DNA from: Clostridia bacterium
GTDB taxonomy: Bacteria > Bacillota > Clostridia > Oscillospirales > Acutalibacteraceae
Length of the DNA: 9,095 bases
Direction of reading: 5' to 3'
NCBI GenBank assembly: GCA_017425745.1
Contig: JAFOXT010000453.1
Location: 1 to 9,095 of the forward strand
Made by a program: the position numbers and the translations under genes. Position 1 is the first letter of the stretch, and every line of letters starts with the position of its first letter. This document shows positions 1 through 5,559 of the stretch, piece by piece. Under the pieces are notes generated by a model that was not told the DNA's origin, did no database searches, and saw only the letters and a program-made list of their open reading frames with translations.

Positions 1-1
1 C

Positions 2-109
2 GAATGCATCGTGTCCAAAAACCGACACGGCGAAACCGGCACCGTAAAACTCCAGTGGCTGCCCCAGTACACCACCTTCGCCGACCGGGAGTGGAAGCAT
101 GGAGAATAA
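2..109 (+). CDS. dnaB: Replicative DNA helicase DnaB, C-terminal end (partial, 5' cut by window edge)
   Basis: Only the last 35 codons and the TAA stop (107-109) are visible. The frame contains SKNRHGETGTVKLQW. This matches the conserved C-terminal stretch of DnaB-family RecA-like helicases (consensus roughly AKNRxGxTGTVxL), which carries the arginine-finger region used for ATP hydrolysis between hexamer subunits. The last codons overlap the start of tilS by 11 bases, so the two genes were translationally coupled in their source genome. A dnaB-tilS neighbourhood is plausible for Clostridia. Codons are strongly GC-ending, unlike the genes from base 993 onward. Family assignment is fairly certain despite the short length. 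Confidence 0.8.
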   Translation, partial: ECIVSKNRHGETGTVKLQWLPQYTTFADREWKHGE

Positions 110-341
110 GGTTCTTTCCTTCCTCCTGCAGTATGACATGGTTCACCCCGGGGACCGGATCATCTGTGCCGTCTCCGGCGGCGCGGACTCCATGGCGCTG
201 CTCTGGAGTCTGTGGATGCTCCGGGAAAAGCTGGGCATCACGGTGGAAGCCGCCCATTTCAATCACAACCTCCGTGGGGAGGAGTCCCTCCGGGACGCGC
301 GGTTTGTCCGAAACTTCTGCGAGTTTCATGATATTCCCCAG
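99..341 (+). pseudogene. tilS: tRNA(Ile)-lysidine synthase TilS, N-terminal fragment, broken at ~340
   Basis: TilS modifies C34 of the AUA-reading tRNA-Ile to lysidine, using ATP and lysine. The ATG at 99 has GGGAG (87-91) seven bases upstream. The N-type ATP-pyrophosphatase PP-loop SGGADS is at residues 26-31 and the second conserved family motif HFNHNLRG at 53-60. Homology-like sequence continues through FVRNFCEFHDIPQ (to residue ~81). After that the frame runs 28 unrelated, AT-rich codons to a stop at 426-428. Full-length TilS has more than 300 residues, so most of the ATPase domain and all C-terminal domains are missing. The break coincides with the end of an opposing gene fragment. Whether this is a real broken gene or an artificial join cannot be decided from the sequence. 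Confidence 0.85.
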
Positions 342-347
342 CATCGC
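336..347. other. Junction joining tilS (+) head-on to a DUF218 gene (-)
   Basis: On the left, plus-strand sequence reads as TilS up to about base 341. On the right, minus-strand sequence reads as a DUF218 protein down to about base 342-345, ending in the family motif HMKRAM. Both genes are truncated at the same place. Base composition changes sharply from GC-rich to AT-rich across it. No transposon end, target duplication or long repeat is evident at the join. Confidence 0.75.
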
Positions 348-797
348 TCGTTTCATATGAAGCGGATCGCTGACAATAAGTGCTGTTTCAAATCCCTGAT
401 CTATCATTATTTCTTTTGCATATTTTAAATTTTCCTGAGTTATTGCAGATAACTCTTCAATAAAAATATCGTTTTCATCAACACCACATGAAACAGCATA
501 AGACTTAGCAATATATGAATCCGATAACTCATTTCCTTCACTATAACCACCGGTCATAATTATCTTGTCAATAAAACCGTTATTATAAAGCCATACACTG
601 TGATTGATTCTTTCCCGAAACACAGGAGATACTTCTTCACCGTAAACAGCCGCCCCTAACACTATGGCGACATCAGCTTTTTGAGTTTCACTTTCTTTCG
701 CATAAGCCCAGATACTTATTGCATTAAAAGTTGCATATATTACCATTGTTATCACAATCAATATCAAAGCTAAAATAAACTTCTTTTTTCTCTCCAT
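342..797 (-). pseudogene. DUF218 (SanA/YdcF/ElyC-like) membrane-anchored protein, 3' end replaced
   Basis: The ATG is at 797-795, with GAGGAG eight bases upstream on the minus strand. Residues 1-6 are basic (MERKKK), then a hydrophobic segment at ~7-30 acts as a membrane anchor or signal anchor. DUF218 hallmarks follow: ADVAIVLGAAV, then IIMTGGYSEGNELSDSYIAK, a GVDENDIFIEE segment, TQENLKYA, and VSDPLHMKRAM with the conserved His. Family members act at the cell envelope (SanA/ElyC affect envelope integrity); the biochemical activity is not firmly known. After residue ~151 the family sequence stops and the frame reads antisense tilS/dnaB. It has no stop codon all the way to base 3, giving a chimeric open frame of at least 265 codons. 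A normal SanA-like protein is about 200 residues or somewhat more. The gene is much more AT-rich than its neighbours. Confidence 0.75.
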
Positions 798-820
798 ATG
801 TACATCTCCTCACAGATTCT

Positions 821-851
821 ATAATACTAAAACATCAATAAAAAATGTTAA
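821..851 (-). promoter_or_regulatory. Weak candidate promoter for the DUF218 gene
   Basis: On the minus strand, TATTAT (complement of 821-826) lies about 24 bases upstream of the ATG. TTAACA (complement of 846-851) sits 19 bases further up. The -10 box is good, but the spacing is long and the -35 box is only fair. Confidence 0.3.
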
Positions 852-876
852 ATGGCTGTTAAAAGTTTCTTAAGCC

Positions 877-957
877 TTGACATATACAAAAAACCTTGAT
901 TTTTCCTTATAAAATTCGCTCTAAACCCTTGATATTTTCGTTGAAATTTGAGATAAT
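877..957 (+). promoter_or_regulatory. Candidate sigma-A promoter region for gltX
   Basis: TTGATA (929-934) and GATAAT (952-957) are separated by exactly 17 bases, a good housekeeping promoter about 35 bases upstream of the gltX start. A consensus TTGACA also occurs at 877-882 but has no good -10 at 16-18 bases. CCTTGA occurs three times (875-880, 894-899, 927-932); whether this is an operator or chance is unknown. No T-box leader features (AGGGTGGNACCGCG-like box or long stem) are seen. Confidence 0.45.
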
Positions 958-978
958 AATATGAATTATCATAATCAA

Positions 979-984
979 AAGGAG
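979..984 (+). promoter_or_regulatory. Ribosome binding site that fixes the TTG start of gltX
   Basis: AAGGAG lies eight bases before TTG 993-995. No comparable site precedes any in-frame ATG or GTG nearby, so the non-ATG start is supported. Confidence 0.8.
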
Positions 985-992
985 CGATCTAT

Positions 993-2636
993 TTGGATAC
1001 ACAGAAAAAGCTCGCTGAGCTTCTCTTTCCCGATATAACAGAAACCCCTGCTGATATGGAAGCGAAGTTCCCCGAAAGAAACCTCAAGGAAGGTGCAAGA
1101 GTTACAAGACTTGCTCCCAGTCCCACAGGCTTCCTCCACTTCGGCAACCTTTTCACAGGTACAGTTGCCTACAGAACAGCTAAGGTTACAGACGGTATTT
1201 TCTTTGTAAGAGTTGAAGATACCGACCAGAAAAGAAAGGTTGAAGGTGCAATCGAGGTTATGCTCGACGGACTCAAGGCTTTCGACGTTGTTGCTGATGA
1301 GGGTGTTGTTGGTGAAAACGAAGAAAAAGGCAACTACGGCCCATACTATCAGAGCCAGAGAAAGCCTATCTATCACGTTTTTGCAAAAAGCCTTGTAGAG
1401 CAGGATTTAGCTTATCCCTGCTTCTGTTCAGCTGAAGACCTTGACGAAATCAGAGCGGCTCAGGAAAACGAGCCTAACAAGGGCTACTGGGGTGAATATG
1501 CAAAGTGCCGCAAGCTTACCCTTGAAGAAATTGAAAACAACATCAAGGAAGGTAAGACCTGGACTCTTCGTCTCAAGTCACCCGGTGACCTTACAAAGAA
1601 GTGTTTCTTTGAAGATATGATCAAAGGCAAGATTGAAATGCCCGAAAATGTTCAGGACGTTGTTCTTCTCAAGTCTGACGGTATTCCTACATACCACTTT
1701 GCACACGCAGTTGATGACCACATTATGAGAACAACTCACGTTATCCGCGGCGATGAATGGATGTCAAGCTGTCCTATTCATCTTCAGCTTTTCAAGTGCC
1801 TCGGCTTCAAGCTTCCCAAGTTTGCTCACGTTTCACCCATTATGAAGGAGGAAAACGGCAACAAGCGTAAGCTTTCAAAGAGAAAGGACCCCGAAGCAGC
1901 AGTTACTTTCTATGTTGAGCAGGGTTATCCCAAGGAAAGCGTAAACGAGTACATTATGACTCTTATGAATTCCAACTTTGAAGACTGGAGAAAAACCAAC
2001 AAGGAAGCTCCCCTTGAAGCATTCCCCTTCAATCTTAAGAAGATGAGTGTTTCAGGTGCACTCTTTGATATGGTTAAGCTTAATGACATTTCAAAAAATG
2101 TTATCTCCCTTATGCCTGCTAAGAAGGTTTATGACTACACAGCTGCATGGGCTAAGGAATACGACAAAGACTTCTATGAGCTCCTCACAAGAGATGAGGA
2201 ATACTCAGTAAATATGCTCAACATTGACCGTGAAGGTCCCAAACCCAGAAAGGATATTGCCTGCTTCAGCGAGGTTAAGGATTATGTAAGCTATTTCTTT
2301 AATGAAATTGCTGACCTTTCAATTGAGCTTCCCGAAAATATCACCTCTGATATGGCTAAGGAAATTCTCGACCTTTATGTAGAAGAATATGACGCATCAA
2401 GAGATAAGGACGGCTGGTTCGCTCATATCAAGGAAATGTGCGAAAAGCTGGGCTATACTCCCAACGTTAAGGAATACAAGAAAAATCCCGATGCATACAA
2501 GGGACACGTCGGTGACGTTTCAACAGTTATCCGACTTGCAGTAACAGGCAGAAAGAACACACCCGACCTTTATGCAATTATGCAGATTCTCGGTGAAGAA
2601 GAAGTTAAGAGCAGACTTAAGAAAGCTCTCGCATAA
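993..2636 (+). CDS. gltX: Glutamate--tRNA ligase (GluRS)
   Basis: This class I aminoacyl-tRNA synthetase charges tRNA-Glu with glutamate in the cytoplasm. It has 547 residues. The ATP-binding signature RLAPSPTGFLHFGNL holds the HIGH-motif variant HFGN at 49-52. A Zn-binding module typical of GluRS has C143-x-C145 with Y169 and C172. RGDEWMSSCPIHL is the catalytic-fold segment, and KLSKR at 293-297 is the KMSKS loop. The C-terminal ~200 residues correspond to the helical anticodon-binding region. The start is TTG, chosen because AAAGGAG (978-984) lies eight bases upstream; the next in-frame ATG (codon 22) has no ribosome binding site. The HIGH motif sits about 30 residues later than in most bacterial GluRS, so there is an N-terminal extension. 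The total is longer than the usual ~470-500. Downstream is glnS, after a structured spacer. Confidence 0.95.
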   Translation: MDTQKKLAELLFPDITETPADMEAKFPERNLKEGARVTRLAPSPTGFLHFGNLFTGTVAYRTAKVTDGIFFVRVEDTDQKRKVEGAIEVMLDGLKAFDVVADEGVVGENEEKGNYGPYYQSQRKPIYHVFAKSLVEQDLAYPCFCSAEDLDEIRAAQENEPNKGYWGEYAKCRKLTLEEIENNIKEGKTWTLRLKSPGDLTKKCFFEDMIKGKIEMPENVQDVVLLKSDGIPTYHFAHAVDDHIMRTTHVIRGDEWMSSCPIHLQLFKCLGFKLPKFAHVSPIMKEENGNKRKLSKRKDPEAAVTFYVEQGYPKESVNEYIMTLMNSNFEDWRKTNKEAPLEAFPFNLKKMSVSGALFDMVKLNDISKNVISLMPAKKVYDYTAAWAKEYDKDFYELLTRDEEYSVNMLNIDREGPKPRKDIACFSEVKDYVSYFFNEIADLSIELPENITSDMAKEILDLYVEEYDASRDKDGWFAHIKEMCEKLGYTPNVKEYKKNPDAYKGHVGDVSTVIRLAVTGRKNTPDLYAIMQILGEEEVKSRLKKALA

Positions 2637-2910
2637 GGTAACGGCAGTCGAGCCGTACAAGGTTTAATGGGGTATATTTTCCCCGCAGCTGCGTTAAAAG
2701 GCTTGGAAATACGCAAGTATTCCCTACACCTTTTGCCTTGCTACAAGAAAAATCTCCACCCATTAAACTCGAAGACCATAAATGCCCGAGTTTCGGTGCA
2801 TTTGGGATTTTCTTCGACGAAACAATACTCGCGTATTGCGAGGAGAAAAAATTACAAAGGTGCCGGAAATCGGACATTTTGGCTTGTCCGGTTCGATTAC
2901 CGTTACCTTA
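2634..2910. repeat. 277-bp structured inverted-repeat element (MITE-like or RNA-like) between gltX and glnS
   Basis: The ends are inverted repeats: 2634-2661 against 2883-2910 match at 24 of 28 positions. The outer 11 bases (TAAGGTAACGG / CCGTTACCTTA) are perfect. Two of the four mismatches are G-T pairs, so as RNA 26 of 28 would pair. The left end includes the gltX stop codon. Inside are further stems: 2662-2671 with 2759-2768 (perfect 10 bp); 2696-2701 with 2729-2734 enclosing 2705-2712/2717-2723 with a GCAA loop; 2780-2789 with 2793-2803 (one bulge); and 2808-2816 with 2839-2849 enclosing CAATAC/GTATTG (2823-2838). 2871-2876 also pairs with 2885-2890 as an alternative to the terminal stem. 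The perfect palindrome CGCAGCTGCG is at 2685-2694. No transposase and no convincing protein is encoded. It could be a non-autonomous mobile repeat, a structured RNA or an mRNA processing/attenuation element. Confidence 0.75.
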
Positions 2911-2932
2911 ACTTTAAGAAAGGAAGATTCTT

Positions 2933-4588
2933 ATGGCAGAAGAAATTATCACCTCTAATTTCATACACGATTTCATTGACGAAGACCTGGAAAAAGGCGT
3001 TTACACTCACGTGCAGACCTGTTTCCCGCCCGAGCCCAACGGCTACCTTCATATAGGTCACGCTAAGGCTATTCAGATTGACTTTTCAACTGCTGAAAAG
3101 TACGGCGGTACATGTAACCTTCGTCTTGATGATACTAACCCCTCAAAGGAAGATGTTGAATACGTTGACGCAATCAAGGAAGACATCGAATGGCTCGGCT
3201 ACAAGTGGGACAAGGTTCTCTATGCTTCAAGCTACTTCGATTTCATCTATGAATGTGCAATAAAGCTTATTGAAATGGGCAAGGCTTATGTCTGCGACCT
3301 TACTGCAGACGAAATCAGAGAGTACAGAGGTACTCTTACAGAGCCCGGTAAAAACAGCCCCTACAGAGAAAGAAGCATTGAGGAAAACCTTGATCTCTTC
3401 AAGAGAATGACCGACGGCGAATTCCCTGACGGTGCAAGAGTGCTCAGAGCTAAAATCGATATGGCTGCTCCCAACATCAATATGCGTGACCCTGTAATTT
3501 ACAGAATTGCTCACGTAAGCCACCATCAGACAGGTGACAAGTGGTGCGTATATCCCATGTACGACTTTGCTCATCCCATTTCAGATACAAGAGAAGGTGT
3601 AACTCACTCACTTTGCTCACTTGAATTTGAAAACCACAGACCTCTTTATGACTGGTTTCTTCGCGAGCTTGGTTTTGAAACTCCCTCAAGACAGATTGAG
3701 TTTGCAAGACTTAACCTCAACTATTGCCTTACAAGTAAGCGTAAGTGCTTACAGCTTGTTAACGAAGGCATCGTTGACGGTTGGAACGACCCCAGAATGG
3801 TAACAATCAGCGGTATGAGAAGAAGAGGCTATCCTGCAGAAGCTATCCGTGATTTCATTTCCCGTGTAGGTGTTTCAAAGGCTTATTCAGTTGTTGACTT
3901 CGGTCTTCTTGAGGCTTGCGTAAGAGACAGTCTTGGTGCAAATGCTCCCAGAGCAATGGCAGTTCTCAATCCCCTTAAGGTTATTATCGACAACTATCCC
4001 GAAGATCTTGTTGAAGAGCTTGAGCTTCCCGTTAATCAGGACAAACCTGAAATGGGCACAAGGGCAATCCGCTTCTCAAAGGAAATCTTTGTTGAAAAGG
4101 AAGACTTTATGATTGAGCCTCCCAAGAAGTACTTCCGTCTCTTCCCCGGCAACGAGGTAAGACTCAGAGGCGCATACTTCGTTAAGTGCGTTGGCTATGA
4201 CACCGACGAAAACGGTGAGGTTACTGCAGTTCACTGCACATATGATCCCGAAAGCAAGGGCGGCAACTCACCCGACGGCAGAAAGGTAAAGGGTACTCTT
4301 CACTGGGTAAGTGCAAAGAACTCAATTGATTTTGAGGCAAGACTTTACGACAGACTTTTCGTAAATCCCAACCCCTCAGACGAATCAACAGGCTCATTCA
4401 AGGACAACCTCAACCCCGAATCACTTACAATTCTTTCAGGCTGTAAGCTTGAAGACGGCGTTGAAAATCTCAAGGTTGGTGACACCTTCCAGTTTATGCG
4501 TCAGGGTTACTTCTGCGTTGACACAACTTCAACAGAAGACAAGCTTGTTTTCAACAGAACAGTTGCCCTCAACTCATCATGGAAATAA
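2933..4588 (+). CDS. glnS: Glutamine--tRNA ligase (GlnRS)
   Basis: This cytoplasmic class I synthetase ligates glutamine to tRNA-Gln. It has 551 residues, close to the E. coli enzyme (554). The signature FPPEPNGYLHIGHAKAI puts HIGH at 40-43. RLDDTNPSKE is the glutamine/ATP-site segment typical of GlnRS rather than GluRS. DPVIYRIAH and YPMYDFAHPISD are further catalytic-core segments. The KMSKS loop reads LTSKRK (266-271), where many GlnRS have MSKRK. NDPRMVTISGMRRRGYPAEA is the GlnRS-specific acceptor-stem region. From about residue 340 to the end lies the two-part beta-barrel anticodon-binding domain. GGA (2922-2924) is eight bases before the ATG. The gene begins 23 bases after the structured spacer element and is followed after 29 bases by a membrane protein gene. 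Most Firmicutes lack GlnRS, and those clostridia that have it are thought to have acquired it by transfer. Confidence 0.96.
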   Translation: MAEEIITSNFIHDFIDEDLEKGVYTHVQTCFPPEPNGYLHIGHAKAIQIDFSTAEKYGGTCNLRLDDTNPSKEDVEYVDAIKEDIEWLGYKWDKVLYASSYFDFIYECAIKLIEMGKAYVCDLTADEIREYRGTLTEPGKNSPYRERSIEENLDLFKRMTDGEFPDGARVLRAKIDMAAPNINMRDPVIYRIAHVSHHQTGDKWCVYPMYDFAHPISDTREGVTHSLCSLEFENHRPLYDWFLRELGFETPSRQIEFARLNLNYCLTSKRKCLQLVNEGIVDGWNDPRMVTISGMRRRGYPAEAIRDFISRVGVSKAYSVVDFGLLEACVRDSLGANAPRAMAVLNPLKVIIDNYPEDLVEELELPVNQDKPEMGTRAIRFSKEIFVEKEDFMIEPPKKYFRLFPGNEVRLRGAYFVKCVGYDTDENGEVTAVHCTYDPESKGGNSPDGRKVKGTLHWVSAKNSIDFEARLYDRLFVNPNPSDESTGSFKDNLNPESLTILSGCKLEDGVENLKVGDTFQFMRQGYFCVDTTSTEDKLVFNRTVALNSSWK

Positions 4589-4617
4589 ACAATTAAATAT
4601 AAAGGAGTTAATTCAAA

Positions 4618-5301
4618 ATGAAACTTGCTTATCGCATTATTACTCCGATTCTCACTGTAGGCGCAGTGCTTATGGGCTTTTTCCTTAAGCTGTTCTACTT
4701 TGCAATCGGAACTGCCGATGAAAGCCTCAGCAGTATTGTTCAGCTTGTTGGCGCTCTCGGTGTAAAAACTACTTACGAATTCTCAGCTTATGAGCTTATC
4801 AGTCTTCTTTTAGGTATGGAACCTGCAAAGGAAGGAAGCAAGAGCTTTGTAGAGCTTGCAGCACCGGTTATGCCCCACATTATTTCATTCATCGTATTCT
4901 TCGTTCTTACTCTTCTTATGTTCCTTGCAGTTGGTGTTGTTTCAGCTGCAACAGAAAAGAGAAACGTTGTAATGGCAATGTCAGGCGGCGGACTTATTCT
5001 CTGCCTTATCTGTATCGTAATTGCAAAGCTTGCCTTTGACAAGCTTATCGGTGGTGAGCTTTCACTGACAGACCTTATGGGTGTGTTCTCAGAGAATGTC
5101 GGCATGCAGCTTCTTGCAGCAGTTGTAACAATTACCTCAGCCACACTTTCATCAGGCTTCTATGCAGTATTCGGAATGTACATTCTTATAATTCTCTGGA
5201 CTGTTCTTACAAATATGCTTATCAAGACTCCTCTCGAGTTCAAGAAAAAGCACAGAAGAAAGAAGCCCATGAAGAGACTTTCAGCTATTATTCACAGATA
5301 A
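4618..5301 (+). CDS. Unrecognised small polytopic membrane protein
   Basis: This 227-residue protein was not recognised as any named family. Hydrophobic segments at ~7-30, 86-110, 118-140 and ~163-202 (probably two crossings) suggest four or five membrane helices. Between the first two is a soluble stretch (~31-85) containing acidic and polar residues. The C-terminal 25 residues are strongly basic (KKKHRRKKPMKR, 209-220), which by the positive-inside rule puts the tail in the cytoplasm. There are no obvious catalytic or transport motifs. AAAGGAG (4601-4607) lies ten bases before the ATG. The gene starts 29 bases after glnS and ends eight bases before a strong terminator, so it is likely the last gene of the gltX-glnS unit. 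Base and codon use match glnS. No functional link to tRNA charging can be inferred. Confidence 0.85.
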   Translation: MKLAYRIITPILTVGAVLMGFFLKLFYFAIGTADESLSSIVQLVGALGVKTTYEFSAYELISLLLGMEPAKEGSKSFVELAAPVMPHIISFIVFFVLTLLMFLAVGVVSAATEKRNVVMAMSGGGLILCLICIVIAKLAFDKLIGGELSLTDLMGVFSENVGMQLLAAVVTITSATLSSGFYAVFGMYILIILWTVLTNMLIKTPLEFKKKHRRKKPMKRLSAIIHR

Positions 5302-5308
5302 AGAATCG

Positions 5309-5343
5309 CACCTTGCAGAAATAACCTGCAAGGTGATTTTTTT
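5309..5343 (+). terminator. Rho-independent terminator of the gltX-glnS-membrane protein unit
   Basis: CACCTTGCAG (5309-5318) and CTGCAAGGTG (5326-5335) form a perfect 10-bp stem around a 7-base loop. It is followed by A and seven T (5337-5343). It begins eight bases after the stop codon of the membrane protein gene. Confidence 0.92.
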
Positions 5344-5376
5344 GCTGAAAACCGGCTTTTTTGAGGCGTTTTGCGC

Positions 5377-5510
5377 GAGGTTGAAACTTTTTTACCGCCG
5401 ATTGCCACCCTGTAAAACTGCGTTTTACAGGGCAACCTCAGCCCTTCGGCTGAGGTTCGGACCTGCGGACTTTGTCCGCTGGTTAAGGCAATCGGCGGCG
5501 TTTCACGCTC
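5377..5510. repeat. Cloverleaf-like multi-hairpin intergenic element
   Basis: A perfect 12-bp inverted repeat, CCGCCGATTGCC (5395-5406) with GGCAATCGGCGG (5487-5498), encloses three hairpins in a row. Hairpin 1 is 5408-5418/5422-5432, 11 bp perfect with loop TGC. Hairpin 2 is 5434-5443/5448-5457, 10 bp perfect with loop CTTC. Hairpin 3 is 5461-5470/5474-5483, 9 pairs plus one T-T mismatch with loop TTT. Only one to three bases separate the arms, giving a compact four-way junction. An outer stem, 5377-5387 with 5500-5510 (9 of 11 matching), extends it past an internal loop. It is GC-rich relative to the flanks, lies between two terminators in a convergent gap, and carries no transposase. It is most likely a non-autonomous palindromic mobile repeat or a structured RNA. 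A 85-codon plus-strand frame across it is not a believable gene. Confidence 0.8.
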
Positions 5511-5519
5511 CACCAAATT

Positions 5520-5550
5520 TAAAAGCACTGCTCTTTGAGCAGTGCTTTTA
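5520..5550 (-). terminator. Rho-independent terminator of the hydB-hydA operon
   Basis: TAAAAGCACTGCTC (5520-5533) and its perfect complement (5537-5550) form a 14-bp stem with a TTT loop. It begins nine bases beyond the hydA stop codon. The A-rich arm gives a TTTTAAATTT tail on the minus strand. The T-rich sequence on the other side means it may also act on plus-strand transcripts. Confidence 0.88.
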
Positions 5551-5559
5551 TTGTTTATC

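Noticed and set aside
4..360. 118-codon plus-strand open frame at the left edge
   Set aside because: It is a shifted frame across dnaB and tilS, rich in Arg, Pro and Ser as expected for a GC-rich shadow. The dnaB and tilS frames carry recognisable motifs.
798..992. T-box or other riboswitch leader for gltX
   Set aside because: The region is short and AT-rich, with no T-box consensus, no antiterminator/terminator pair and no long stem.
2884..2907. tRNA-like T-arm (GGTTCGATTACC) next to an acceptor-like CCGTTACC
   Set aside because: The bases flanking TTCGATT do not form a proper 5-bp T-stem with a 7-base loop. The partner repeat is ~240 bases away, and no anticodon or D arm is present.
2667..3056. 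129-codon plus-strand frame and an 86-codon minus-strand frame across the gltX-glnS spacer
   Set aside because: Both run through inverted repeats and into glnS or gltX, lack a good ribosome binding site and have no protein-like pattern. The stems explain the sequence better.
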